From Litomosoides sigmodontis (Eukaryota > Nematoda > Chromadorea > Rhabditida > Onchocercidae): a DNA stretch of 64,000 bases. The notes beneath the pieces were generated by a model. The model saw nothing but the letters and a program-made list of their open reading frames with translations, was not told where the DNA came from and made no database searches. Below are positions 43,579 to 57,200 of the stretch, piece after piece. Numbering within the stretch: the first letter of the stretch is position 1; each line of letters opens with the position of its first letter. Location of the stretch: assembly GCA_963070105.1 (NCBI GenBank), contig OY718805.1:2989501-3053500 (forward strand), read 5' to 3'. The position numbers and the translations under genes were made by a program.

Positions 43579-45605
43579 TTGTGTGTTGATTTAAAAGTCT
43601 ACTTTTAATACCACAACTTCAGTAGTTTGCGAACTTTTTTATCCCTGAGGAGTTCAGTGTAAAAATGATTGTGATTATCCGTTTGTTGAAAACAGCACAC
43701 TTGACTGCATGCCAGACTTGATCCTGCGTCGTTGTTGAAGAGGTAACCCACAGTTTAAATAGCACAAAAAGCTAGTAAAACTCAATTTTATCATAATTTG
43801 CTGAAAAAGGTTAAATATTTAGGCAGCGAAGAGTTGCATAGTAATCACTTAGCAACAAATTCCAATTTAGCTACTTCGATTCCAGTACATTTAAATATGC
43901 TTTACTTTTCTACGTCATATAGTGAGTGCCATTGTTTTTTGAATAAATTTGCGGGTAATGTAATTTCGGATTTGTTTTTTCTTCCACACCCACTTGTAAT
44001 ATTTGATTTAATTTATGTTTCGGAAGAGCAAGATTCATTATGTGCGTATTTGTGTAAATCACTGTTCTGTGGCCTATATAATGTTATTTCAAGTTAATAC
44101 ACCAAATAAACCTCGACGAATGTATCCGTATTGCTAGTAGCAAATGTTGCAAAATTGGCCATCATGTTATGGGTGACAGGTAGCATTGATTTGGTGTTAC
44201 TGATTGTTTTTTTTTTGAGATGTATTGGTAAAAGGAAACTTTCGGTACAACAACTTGAACATTGAGATAGCCGAAATAATCTTCAAATTTGAGAATTTTA
44301 TCCGTAGGAACACAATATTTTACAATATTCCTGGTTTAGGCTACTCTTTTGTTTCTTGTGAAAGCGATCAAATTAAATACATTGCTTTCTAGAATTATTA
44401 TTTTAAAAAAATTTAAAACACTAATGATGCATAATTGGAATTGATATGTAGTGGAAGAAATTTACATTGATTAAAGACGTCGCACATCTGCACGCATTTC
44501 GAGATTTTCTTCTAGCACGATATTAATAATATTCAATTGATATTCAGTTGCATCTGATAGAAAATGAAGTAACTGGGAGTTGAAAGATCCAAGTAAAAAG
44601 TTTTTTCATTTTTATTTTCAATAAAGTTGATCGGAAAGTTAACTGTTGAAAATGTGGCGCTATTATTAGCATCAAGAAATTTGATAGCAAAATAAATCAG
44701 TGGCAATTCCATTAAACATTAAAAACAAAAGAGCTTACAAGCAACCACTTTTAACTGCTTTTTCTTTACCTTAATCTTTTCAAATTAATTTCTGATCTAT
44801 TTGTCAATGATTGAAATTACTTTTTAGTTTTTTTTTTTAACTTAATGTCTTTCTTCATGGAAGAGCAATTTTATTATGACTTCAATTTGTTGAAAGTATC
44901 GTTTGCACGTCTGTTAAAATTGTCATTCGTGTCACCACCTGCCCGTCCGTTGCTCATCAATGTCAACTGCTATCAGCAAATTAGATTTCTTAGCACTTTG
45001 ATGATTTAACCTACCTAGCATTCGAAATTTATCGAAAAGTGCTTTCAAATATTACAACATTTTCACCACCAACATTTCTGATTCGTCTTCAATGTCATGT
45101 TTTTTTTTCCTTCCTCTCTCCCTCTCTCTCTCTGTCTCCGTCCCTCTCTCACTCCCTCTATCTATCCGATCTTAACCTCTTAGACTTGCTTTTTGTAGTC
45201 TTCCTCTCTTTCGCTTTTTGTTTTTGCTTGTCAAACTACATCGACAGTTGAAAGTATGCAAAAGTGTTTTTTTTTTCTAAAAGCTGAAAATTGAAAAAAA
45301 AAAATTTATGCCATTGAAATTACCTACATCTACCTATCTGTTCGTATGTTATTTGCTTCTTTATCAAAAAGAATTTGAAATTAGTTTGACTGAGATTTCC
45401 GCTGCACACATTCTTTGTAGGCTTTTACAAAAAAACAAATTTTTTAATTGCTGCCTCTGTGCGAGAAGCCAAATTTTCAAGATGAATTTAGCAGAGATTA
45501 TAGAAATTCATGAAATATATTCATAACTTAATTAACAAAGGAATTGGTTATAGTTGACAATCATCTCTTCTCCTTCCAACTTCAAGTAAATGTATAGTAT
45601 TGATA

Positions 45606-45690
45606 GCGGTGGTGATGATAACGATGGCGATGATGATAACGATGATGATGATGATGATGATAACGATGGCGATAATGATGATGACTGTTT
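45606..45690. repeat. GAT trinucleotide-rich tract
   Basis: Repeated GATGATGAT with AAC and GGC variants. It reads as a Met/Ile/Thr-rich or Asp-rich frame and is low in complexity. Confidence 0.85.
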
Positions 45691-45776
45691 GTTCAACAGA
45701 TCTTAAACTAAATCACTTACTGTTTATTTTACGAAGAGGAGCATCAATTTTTCTATTACACATCACAGGGAGGAAG

Positions 45777-45828
45777 TGTGTGTGTGTGTGTGGGTGTGTG
45801 TGTGTGTGTGTGGGTGTGTACGTGTGGT
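45777..45828. repeat. (TG)n microsatellite with GG interruptions
   Basis: A TG run of about 50 bases broken twice by an extra G and ending in TACGTGTGG. Intergenic. Confidence 0.93.
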
Positions 45829-46426
45829 AGGAAAATTAAAAGAAGGTGTAAAAAAATTTTTTCCTAATTTCTCCTTTTTTTTTAAAAAAAAAAAGTGTAA
45901 CAAAATAAGAAGAGAAGAGAAGAGATGTAGGAAGTAAGTATGAATAATGAAAGTTCATAAAGTGAAAATCTTGCATTTTTGCTATCCAAATCATAACATA
46001 TGTTCTTTTTTTTTCTTTGTTAAATTTAGCAAATGTTTAAAAAAAAAAAGGAATAAACCAAAAGATAAGATAGAGAGAAAGAGAGGGAGAGAGAGAGTAG
46101 AAATTTTCATCCCTATCCTCACTTTCTTCCTCCTCTTCCTCTTCATATTATTTTCCTTGTGTAAAATGAGGAAGAAAAAGTGGCAAGGTATAATTTTTAA
46201 GATTCCAATAAATTTTTGCTTTCTTCACCTCCGCCAATCACAGCAAATTTTTCCATCTGGAAAAGCTACTCCTTCTACTACTACAATTACTTCTACTACT
46301 TCTAATGCATTTCATTGAATTCCATCGCCTTCACTCTCGCACAGTACCACTAAGCTGTTAAGCTGAAATCTGAACAGAACACTTTCAAACTTTCACATTT
46401 CTTTACTGATTCTGTCTGTCTGTCTC

Positions 46427-46429
<3 letters not shown>

Positions 46430-46471
<42 letters not shown>
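46430..46471. repeat. (TG)n microsatellite
   Basis: An uninterrupted GT/TG run of 42 bases, about 130 bases upstream of the channel gene's signal-peptide exon. It generates a spurious CVCV open frame. Confidence 0.97.
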
Positions 46472-46473
<2 letters not shown>

Positions 46474-46504
46474 ACTCTTTCGTTTTTTATTATTTTATCA
46501 TTTA

Positions 46505-46598
46505 TTCACAGGTGCTATTATTAGCGGCAGCAGTACTTGCTGTTATTATCATTATTATTATTATTATTATCATTGTTACTTACAGTGAAGCATTTGCT
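46505..46598 (+). promoter_or_regulatory. Probable trans-splice acceptor and leader of the channel gene
   Basis: TTCACAG ends at 46511 and the ATG follows 87 bases later at 46599. The leader includes an ATT repeat. The frame stays open upstream to the TG array but has no other good ATG, so 46599 is the preferred start. Confidence 0.45.
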
Positions 46599-49500
46599 AT
46601 GCCATGGCCAATGATTACAAGATGGCTTTTTTGGATTTCATTGCTCATCAGGTAAAATTGTTGGAAATTATTTGTCAAATTGTATTATTAAAATTTAATA
46701 TTGGAAAAAATGTGTGAAGAAAAAAAAAGAGTAAGCAATTCCAAAACAAATCACAAATTTCACATTACAAAAAAAGTAGCTGAAGAGTGAATTACTGTGA
46801 AATTGATCGTAGTGGCAAGCTAGCACTTCATTGTCCACATAGTCTTAAGTTAGACTAAAAGTATAACTTCTTCCTTAATTCGTTGAAATTAGGAATACCG
46901 GTAAGTAAGCGAGGAAAAATGGGAAAATGATTTGCATGCTAATCAATCAACATCGTAAGCATCGATAAAATTCACATTGTGAAATCATCTATCTGATGGA
47001 TGAAATTGATTGAAATTTGCTCATGAAATAGAAATTTTTTTTCCGTTCTTTTTTCTTCTTTAATTCTTTAATTAAAGTTTTAATTTAATTCTTTTCTTCT
47101 TTAATTTAATTCAATTTTAATTCTTTAATTAATTCTTTAATTCTTTTATTAAGTTCTTCTTTAATTAAAGGTGAAAATGAATGAGCGATTAGAGATAGAA
47201 AATGAGATTAAATTTTTTTGCAGTCTAATTTCTTTCACTTTTTGAAGCATCGCTGTCGGAAGGGGCGAGTTGACAATTTAAGACACAAAACAACTTTTAC
47301 TTTTTTTTTTCAACGAACTTTTTCGCTAGCATTTTGACCATTCGAATGACTGAACCGCTGAATGAGTGAACGCTGGCAACTTTGCATGTATCATTGTGCA
47401 TCTGTGGTGCCTAGTCCTGAACTGATTATCAATTCGTTGATAATTGCCATTCGCCATTGTCCACTTCCAATTGTTCAATGTCCACTTCCAATTTTTCCAA
47501 TCATTATATTTGTTACCTTTGGAAAATCCTGCTTGGAACGATTGGTTTGCATTGCCAGTGTTCATTACTTTCAAACAGTTACATTAAACAAGTGCTTCCT
47601 TCAATTGCTTCCACTATTTTGCGATTCATTTTGAATTTAAATTAAAATTTTTATTGAATTTTATTTCTGTTTCATCTCTGTTTAGTACTACTTTGTTGGT
47701 CAGTTCAATGAAAGTTTCAAAGAAATGGAAGATTTCTTTTAAAAGTCGTTTGCTAATATAAAATAATAGTAACGTTTAACGATGCAATATTCTACAATTT
47801 TTCCTTCTTATTAAATTTTTAAATGATAACATTCAAACACTCATTAATTATTGCTGGATCGAGTAATTTATTCCATTTCCTCGTCAATATTCAAATGTTA
47901 AATATTTAACGACATCGATCGCATGTTACGATCGGATCGTTAACAGAATTGTTCATTTTTATTTTGTCATTATAAATTTCGTTTATTTAATTAATTAAAT
48001 TGCTCATCACTAGTTTTACATTTTCTTAGTACTTGGAGGGATAATGCAATTAATTAGCTGATTTCTTTTCGGCTGTTTTATCTCTATCTCTTCTTTTCAA
48101 GAAGCAATTTATTGTGAAAATATGACTCGACAAAAAAAATGTGGATTTTTCCAGCAAACTTTCTTTTTGAAATGTGTAATATTCATGGTGGAATATTGAG
48201 CTTGACATTTTTATGTTTAACTTGCAGCAAACTTTGTTTAATTTTGCAATGAAATTTTGTCTAATTCTTACATTTTCTTAAAACTTAAATTTTTTTTAGC
48301 TTTTATAAAATTTTAGCAATTTTAATGCGATTCAAAATGCTTCCAGTAAATGAGCTTTCACTTCGCTGGTGGTGGTAGCAGCTTTGATAGATTAGAGAGA
48401 GTTGGAGCTAATCACTTGACTGGTACTTTTCTAGAGTTGTGAAAGGGATGGGTAGAGCTAGCTTTAACTCTCATCAAGCTATTATTAGTGAATTTTTTTT
48501 ATCACTGATTATCAATGATTGAAACATTCGTGAAAAAAACATGAAAAGTCATGTTTGAATGAGAATTAATGAAATGTAATTTAACTTTCGCAAAACTAAT
48601 TTAATTTTAGCAAAGTGTACCGACTTCTTTTCACATTTATCTTCATAAATTTTATAATATTAATCTTTATTTTTTGCTATTTTCATTGTTACGCCGAAAG
48701 AATTTGATGATCAAAATATCATGCCATGCGCTCCAACTCAATTGGAATCGTTCAATTTATTTATTTTTTGCCCTTTAATAAATTGAAAAGAACAATTGAT
48801 TTTTCATTTTAAGAGAAAAACGGAAGCTGTATGTTCTGAACAAACAATCAATTTAACTATTACCTACAGCGTAATTATTTAACATAAATGTTACAAAATT
48901 TAAATTAGCATTGGAGTGATATGAGTAAAATTATCCAGTGAATTGTCACAAAATGAAATTCTTTGCTTTAAATAATTTTAAATGTTTTTTTTACAATAAA
49001 AACCAATGATTTTTATTTGAGAAGGAAATATGAAGGATAAAATAGTAATATAAGTGAAGAGAAGAGGGAGAAGTGAATTATATTATAAGTTATCAGCAGC
49101 TAATTCACCACATCTAACTTATGCTTTTGTCAACTAAAATTTGAATTTGAAGTGAAGAAAAAAAGATTTTTGCAAAATTACAATTTCTGCGATGACTGAC
49201 ATATAAAACATATTCACAATATTTAATTTATCACACTGTAATGAATTAAATGAATCCATTTATAAATGCCGAAATGAGAAAAAAAATTATCCCAACTTTC
49301 TTATCAAAGTAAAGTTTTGATTTTTTATTTGTTCCATTTTTTTTCCGCAAGTATTTTTTTTATATATTTGATAATTTCAGAATTTACACAATAAACTTTA
49401 CTTATTTTGAATAAAAAATTTCACGAAGTGAAAAACCAACAACTGACTGATACCGGAAGTCTAAAGTACTGTGTACAATAAAGCGGTCACTAAATGAAAA

Positions 49501-52500
49501 TAAACTGTTTTGTTTTACTTTGCTTTTTTAGCATCTTAAATTTCAGTGACAATAGACCTTTGACAATAGAAATTTTCAAAAAAAAAGAAATTGAGTTATT
49601 TAATTTTTTTTTAAATGGCGGAAACACTGATGAAATATAAACGGAAAATTTGTCTAAAAGAAATCATGAAATTATAGAAGTTTCGTTTTTTTCTGTCCTT
49701 AAGCAAGTGACCTTTTAGTGAGCAAAATGTGAAATTTGATAATTAAAAATGAGAAAAAAAGATGGATGAATTTTCGAGAAAGAAATAACACAGCAAGCAC
49801 ACTAAACTAGCTTCTAGCATTTTGTGTTATCTTTAGAGTTTTGGTCTTTTTAATTTTCATTTCAATTAATCATTTCATTTCGACTTTCCTTCTCATAAAC
49901 CTTCTTTTTCATTTTTCGACCAATAAATTTTTGTTAATTTTTTTTTTTTTGAAAAAGGATTTTTTCTCTAAGCTTTGTTTTGCAGCAAAAACTTGCACCA
50001 CAATGAAGTAGGAAGAGAATGAGATGAGATGGATTCACTTCAAAATTTAAAATTTCAATATTCACTTTTGAATTTTAGTAATTTTGCTCTTTTTTTTAAA
50101 GCTTCACTGTTCAGCTTATAACGTTAGGCTGATGATGTTAGTAATACTAAGATATCAGTTCAAACATTACTAATGCAATGTGTCATCTTACTTGAAGTTA
50201 CGTCGAAATTTCTTTCCTATAGCTGTTAATGACGTCACAGTGTTAAGTACTGATAGCACAAGTAGTTAAATTGCGATAAGCTTGAATATCATACATTGCA
50301 TTGTGGCACTTGAAGTTGCGCTAAAATTTGAAAAACTACATCAAATAAACACATTTAATATTCATTTTTTTTAAAGTGCATTATAAATTAAATTTTAGAA
50401 AAAAAAATCGAAAATTTCTTTTTATTCATTCACTCTTATTTATTTACTTTCTGTCACTTAATTTTAAAATAGAAAAAGAAATGGTCGTTTTTTTTTTAGC
50501 ATTAGCATGATGGCGTCGGTAAGTGGACAGTCAACGAAGGTGTTACGATCACGTCAAATTGGTCTCGAGGGACAGGTGCTGTCGAGGGTCCTATCCGAAT
50601 ACGATCCACACACACGACCACCAGTCAGGGGTTGTCCACTTAAATCTTATTTTATTCCATTCATTGTTTGCTTTACAGACTCGGCCGATCATTCTGCAAT
50701 CGTTGTGATCGCATCGATCTTCATCGACCGCATCTTATGGAACGATCATCAAGCGGTTTCTTTATTCATTCATTTTTTTTTTCGTTGATTAAAACACTTC
50801 AGTAATAATATTAATATCAATAATAATTTATAATGATAATTAGTAATTAATAATAATTAATGATAATTAATAATATTTGATGATAATTAATAGTAATAAA
50901 TAATAGTAATAATAATAAATATAATAATAGCAATAACAATGTGCTGCATATTTTTTTATTGGAATTATGAATTGATTGTAAATTCGAATGAAATTACTAG
51001 TGCATTGAAACTTGTCGTCCTGTTAATTTTAGGTTGTTGATTTGTATTTGCGTCAGCAGTGGGAGGATGGTCGACTTGTATATCAGGTGGATGAGCGAGA
51101 CGGAGTTGAAGAGGTTGTCATACCACAGAATAGGCGTATCTGGATGCCCGATACGTACTTCTCTAATGGTCATGACGTGATTTACGGCGAACGTCAGCGG
51201 ACGGTCGTCGAACCAACCGGATATGTTCGCTCATCTGAAATGTAATTATCGTTTCTTTACAATAATTTTTAAAATTTGGAAAAATTTCCCAAAAAAAAAA
51301 ACTATTTATTCACATTCTTTTTTATTCCTAAAAATTAAGCAATGCCATTGTTGAGAAGCTTAAGATCTTTAAAGATCTTTAATTTCAAACAAACTTTGCT
51401 ATTTGAATAACTTTATAATTAAACAACAATGCAATGCTATTATTTTGCGATCAAAAGGAAAAGAATAAAAATTTGTATTTTGCGGGAACATTTTTTGAAT
51501 GTATAATTTTAAAAAAAAAAATGAAAGGCAAAACATCAAAAAGATAGCTTCACTGTCCTCCGTATTTATTTAAACAAATAATTAGAAAGATGAAATCTTT
51601 CGCACCTTAAAATTTCGATATTTTAGTTTTTTAATTTAATTTCCTTTTCATTTGAATATTATGTCAGAAAGGAAATTCAAAAAAACGAGTGGCAAACTTC
51701 AAAGACAGCTATTAGGAAACTTCTCATCGTACACTCACACTTGAGGATACCTTTTTTTGAAGCCTTAGTAACAAGTAGGCCATGCTAACTGAACATATGG
51801 CTTAAGTGATCTGCTATTATTGTAATTGTAGGCGTACGGTCACTGTACCCGTGGAATATAGCTCGAAATATCCATTTGAAAATACTCGAATGATTAAATT
51901 ACGATTGTCAAGTTGTAAGTTCATCTTCAGTTCACTAAATTAATTTGACAAAAATGGTGGCTAGAAGGAGTGATTCATGATTTAATTTCTTTCTTAATTA
52001 TGAAAATTTACACAATTATGTTAAAATTTAATTTGTTTTTTGTTAAATTATTAAATTAACAAAGTTACATCGGTATTGCTGTTGTTGTTTATGCATTACA
52101 TCATAATGTACATGAGTTTTACCAGTAAAATGGATGATATGTCGTATAAAATTTAAAAAAAAAAACTAACATTTAATTATTTTTCCGAGCATTATACAAA
52201 CTAATGTTAATTAATTGATAAATAATTAGTTAATTGAAAATGATTGCACAATAAATTCATTGGTCTAACTGGTAATAACTGCTAGTTAGGGGGGGAGGGC
52301 GGGCAATGAAAAATGAGTAATAGCTAATTGTATGGTATTTGTTTAAAAATTTTCAATTATTTTTTCATCGGATGAAATTGAGCTGAAGAAAAAAACGCTT
52401 TACAGATAAATATCCAATTGAAGATGTCGTCTATTTGTGGGCCAATTCACCGCCAAATGTGATACCTGTTGAGGTGTCACAAGGGTTGCTCAATGGTTTC

Positions 52501-54273
52501 TATGAATTTAAGGAAGCGATAGCCGAAGATTGCGCTGGCAATTATACAATCGGTTACCTTCCGTTTTTTTCTCTTACCTTTCCACTTGATTAAGATTTAT
52601 TTTGAAATTTTCATAATTTGCTCCATCCATTCATTCTCTTCTTTTTTTTTGTAAAATTCTTTGAAATTATTCAATTTTAATTTTTAACTGTTTATGAATT
52701 TTATTCGAATAGAAAAGCAGTGGTAAAAAAAAGTGACTTTTGAGCAGATCGAACAGCAATAATGCATAGTAATTTAATTAATTGAGCAGATTATCGAATT
52801 AGTCAATGTTTGGTAGCAAAATATTTCAACTTACTTCTTTCATTATTTTCAAATGTAAGCGAGAAGATTGATTGCATCGTTGAAAATTCGTTTTAAGAAT
52901 GATTTATTGAGGGGGTGGATTGAGGGAGGAATTATTCAATTGCTTCAACACATGAAATTATCAATTCAGCGGTTCATCAATCTTGCATCACTTATCACCT
53001 CAAAGCGATCGGGCGAGAGTGAGCGATTATGCTAATTTTTTTTTCAGGCATATTTTCCTGCATCGATGTTCTCATCACATTCACCGGTGCTACATCCGAA
53101 GCATTCTGGCGCATTTTCATCCCTTCAATACTTCTAGTAAGAAGTGTTACGTATTAGTAATAAAGTTAACGAGTTTTAGAATTTTACATTCGAAAATTAA
53201 ATTTACCACCACCAGTAGTTGTATGCAAGCAATTGTACATAGTTAATAAGAATTCATGCAAAAATTCCCCTACTATCTGCTGTGTTGTTTGGATTTTTGC
53301 AAAATAATTAATGCAATTTTGGTGATAGTATAAAGTGTTAAAGGAAGGAATTGAATTATTAAATTAATTCTTACAGGTGCTAGCATCATGGTTTCACTTT
53401 TGGGTGCATGGTTCATGGTCTGTACCACGAACAGTTAGCGCATCAGTACCATTCTTCATTTTTGCTTCTATTTTGGTCAATTTTAATTAGCTAATTAATT
53501 GCTAAATGAGCAATGTTTTTCTCTTTGTCAGTGCAACTAATAATAAATAAATGCTAGTAGAGTTATACGGTAAATTATCGATAAAATTTTGACTGATGAA
53601 AATGAAATGAAATTTAACAAAGAAAGAAATGAATGAATAAAATTAGTGCTAAAATTAAGCTCAATTAAATAAGTGAAAGTTATTAAACTTTTAAAAATAC
53701 TTCTAGATATTCTATCCACAACCTAATCTCTCAACATACGGTATTAATAGCTTGCAAATATGGCTTCTGTTCTGTCTTTCCCTAACATTTGCATCATTGA
53801 TGGAATATTTCATCGTTATCTGTTGCGGAATACGTCGAACCATACGTTACAGAAATGGAAGTGTTAAAGATGATGAATCACCACTTACTGTTACTAGAGA
53901 AGTAATTAATTGCATAAATTATTTTTCGCTTTCTTTTTTTATTAGCACTTAATAAAAAAAATTTTTTAATTTTCTATTAAATTATTTTTTATTTATTAAT
54001 TGTATTCATTATTGAAATGATATGAGATAATGCAAAACTTCTTCCTTTTTTTTTGAAATTTAATTTAATTAATAAATTCAATATCATTATATTTGTAATG
54101 AATGCATTTGCTAAATTCTAAATTAAATTATTTTTCAGACTGTAGAAGTGGCGTACGATACGAAATGTGCTAATTTCAAACATAATCATGGCATTGATCT
54201 TGTTTCACGTTTACTCTTTCCTGTTATTTTTCTCATTTTCTTCATCATTTTTATCATCTTTTGTTTGCTCTAA
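46599..54273 (+). CDS. Pentameric ligand-gated ion channel subunit without Cys-loop cysteines, 10 exons, 405 aa
   Basis: Exons: 46599-46651, 50500-50630, 50679-50755, 51033-51241, 51832-51914, 52406-52552, 53048-53136, 53377-53475, 53707-53901, 54139-54273; phases agree throughout. It is a plasma-membrane receptor channel of the GABA/glycine/GluCl-like superfamily. Landmarks: signal peptide (MPWPMITRWLFWISLLIS), VLSEYDPHTRPP, DLYLRQQWED, loop A IWMPDTYFSN, YKYPIEDVVYLW, and a loop-C Cys pair (EDCAGNYTIGIFSC) as in glycine-receptor and GluCl relatives. Then M1 (RIFIPSILLVLASWFHFWV), M2 (VPRTVSASVPFFIFASIL), M3 (LQIWLLFCLSLTFASLMEYF), a short M3-M4 loop and M4 at the C-terminus. Oddities: the Cys-loop region (VPVEYSSKYPFENTRMI) has no cysteine, and the anion-channel PAR motif before M2 reads PRT. 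Intron 1 is 3.8 kb and intron 2 only 48 bases. The ligand cannot be named. Confidence 0.92.
46652..50499 (+). other. 3.8-kb first intron of the channel gene
   Basis: It separates the signal-peptide exon from the first extracellular exon; phase 2 (AG|C) is kept. It contains a degenerate TTAATTCTTT repeat near 47050-47170 and a short duplicated TGTCCACTTCCAATT pair near 47458-47496. No other exon is seen. Large first introns often hold regulatory elements, but none can be pointed to. Confidence 0.7.
47050..47170. repeat. Degenerate TTAATTCTTT minisatellite
   Basis: Units resembling TTAATTCTTT and TTCTTCTTTAATT recur about ten times with variable spacing. It lies within intron 1 of the channel gene. 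Confidence 0.65.
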
Positions 54274-57200
54274 TTATTCGCTATCTTTCCTTTCAACTCT
54301 TTCATTAATGCATTAAATGTTGTGAATTTAAATGGACGAAAGAAATGACAAAAAAAAACGAAATTGTCATTTTACTTTATTTTACACTATTATTGCGCGC
54401 ATATATAAATGTTAATAAAAAAATCACTTAAGTTTTAATGATTTATTTTACAACACAACAACAACAAAAACAACAAACGAAAAGTTGCAATTTTCATAAT
54501 TAATTATTTAATTGTATTATCTTTTTTCACTTTCACTCTCCTAAAAGCATACCAATTTACTGTCGAATGAAAAATATATGAGAGGAAAAAAGAAAAGAGA
54601 CTTGGCACAATTAATTAATTAAGAAATATTAATTTTTGCCTATAGAACAAAGTAAGAGAGAGAGAGAGAGAGACGGGGAAGGTTAAAAAAAATGCAAATT
54701 CATTGACTAAATATAATTGCGTCCTAAATGGCTTGCTAAATTTACTTCATCACTTGAAATATAGCAAAACACTAAATATAGTAAGGTGAAAGAAAATATA
54801 CATATATTGGTCAAATTTTTCAGTGTTATTTGAATGATAGCCCATCTACATTAACCTACAGGTTATGTAATGCGGAAACCAGTGAATGATCTGAAATTGA
54901 TACTGAAAATAATTGAAATTTTTTATTGCTAAAAATAAAATTAATAATGACATCACTAGAAGGATTAATTTTTCAAACCTATCGAGGGCAGCAAGTAGTA
55001 AAGCTTTGTAGGCAATATTTCAGTAGAACTAGGCTCTGAGAATAATTCTAACGGAATATTTGCTATCCTTGAACCACCTCTTCGATCACAGTGCTATCAC
55101 AATGAAGTGATGCAAAAATGAAATGGAATGATTTGAACTTTGTGAAGCACACATTACAACGTCCATAATGCTGATCTACTTGTTAGCCTTACAATAGCAG
55201 CTCTAAATGAGTATTTGAAATTTTGAGAAAGCTATACAAGTGAATTTAGAAATAAATTTGAGAGAGTATAAAACCACAGTAAACTTTTCATTTTCATTAC
55301 ATTTTTCTCATTTCATGCTATCTCATCGTTTACAAAAAAAAAAAAAAAAAAACAATGCTTTTAACTTTTAGCACAAAAAAAAATGAACTTCTCAATTGCT
55401 TAAAATTTCTCTGCTAAAGGTTAAAATTCAAATGATTCAATTACTTTATTATTCATAGTAACAATAGCGTGCAATAATTATGTGCAGCAATAGTTACACA
55501 CAAAAGAACATATCCTACCTTCTACCTAATAATAGCTAAATTTTCCATCTAAAAATTAAAGTTCAAATTGATTATTCAAAGCACTTTTTAGTTTACTAAA
55601 GTAACAACTATTTTAGGCTCTCCTTTTTACACATCGAATAAAAGTGGCCGATCTTTCAATTACTGTATTCATTATCAAAGCATTTTTTCTACGTAATTTT
55701 TTTTTCTTTTTACAAGAAACTACATTAAATATTTTACAAAAAGAATAAATTTAGTTGAAAAGGATAGCGAAGTCATCGCTAATGGTCTCTTCTTGCAAAA
55801 TAATGCATTGAGATGAAAGTGACAATGAATTAGGAAAGACATTTGAGAAGTCCCAAAATCACTTTCGCATTTAATGAATTGAAAGAGAACGCTCATTGCT
55901 GTACTTATTTTTTTTATTTTTACATTAACTTATAAACACAAACAAACAAACTTGCAACAGTGAATAAAACAAAAAAAAAAACATTACAATCAAAATACTT
56001 CCATGCTAACAAATCACACTCAAACAAGCTTCAAACGCACTGCAACGGAACAAACAAAACTTGGAATAAGTAAATCTCATCAAATGCAACAGAAAAGGAA
56101 AGAATGAAAAGTTAAATCAAATCCCTATATGCAAATGGGCCATGATATACAGTACTATGACATGCAGAATAGAATCAAACAGAAATACACGCATACTTGA
56201 AAGGATGAAAGTGGATGGGTTTTTTTTTTCTCCCTCCTGTTGGCACGAAACTATAAATTAGCATTCATCAAAAGAAATTAGTGAGTGGATCATCAATTGC
56301 TAGATAATTGGCTATCAATCTGTAACGGTGAACTTAGTCTTTACAGTTATGAAGCAGCAGTCACAGAAATGCTTAACTTAGAGTTCATTTCTGAATGTGT
56401 CTGAAAAATTGAGCCGTCCATAAAAGATAAATAATTTGAAAGAAGGAAGACAAATATTTTCATGCCAAATAATTATGTCGTTGATCTGAAATCTAAAATT
56501 CAAATTTTTCTACCGCTGCAATTTCCCTCAACAGTAACTTCGAATATGCCAAATGTGGCGAATGGAAAACAAACAAAATGCGAAAGTAATGAAAAGAAGT
56601 AAAATATTGGAATATTTCTGCGAGCTGCATTTAATTTCCTCACTATGGCAAAATATGAGGTACATACACAAGGGAGAATTTTGAAATCTAACAGACTGAG
56701 AAATATCTTGAACTTCTAACATTATTATGAATGCAAGCAGATTTTAAATACTACCAGTAATAAAAGGAAATAACATATAATATCAATGAAAATAAGAAAT
56801 TCGTACTATATAGTTAATAAAAAAATGCACAGAATTTCATGAAAAAAAGCATACTAAACCTATGTTTTATGAAGAAAAAAGAAGAAGATTTAGGTTTGAC
56901 ACTCAGCAAGTACATGGTTTGATAGTGAGGATTCAGTATACAATCTCTGATTTCCAGGTAATATACGGAAGTGAAGTATAGCTGCGACAATGTAAACAAA
57001 CTGTTATCTATGACAGAACTTTGAGAGATTTAACAAACAGGAACGATGAATCACTTTTTTTTCCGTAACATATCCTTTAAGGTATATTAGTTATTTAATT
57101 ATCCTAAGCACACTTAGTCAAAAAGAGAGTTCAGATCGTTTGTCAAGTGTGAAAAATAAAAATGCAAGGTGAACATTCCAGAACTGCGAAGTTGAATCGA

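Larger units (their letters stand above)
43579..46598. other. Intergenic, microsatellite-rich
   Basis: The epimerase 3' flank has an AATAAA at 44105-44110, 527 bases after the stop, which is far but possible. Beyond it lie a CT tract (about 45110-45175), a GAT-rich tract (45606-45690) and two TG arrays. Open frames read only simple repeats. No gene is supported. Confidence 0.6.

Noticed and set aside
46434..46598. Open frame starting with CVCVCV and a long Ile run upstream of the channel signal peptide
   Set aside because: It is read through a TG array and an ATT repeat; a strong acceptor at 46511 and the ATG at 46599 give a better start.
47326..47574. Minus-strand frame with repeated NWKWT units
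   Set aside because: It reads a short duplicated TGTCCACTTCCAATT-like sequence inside the channel gene's first intron; no start context or homology.
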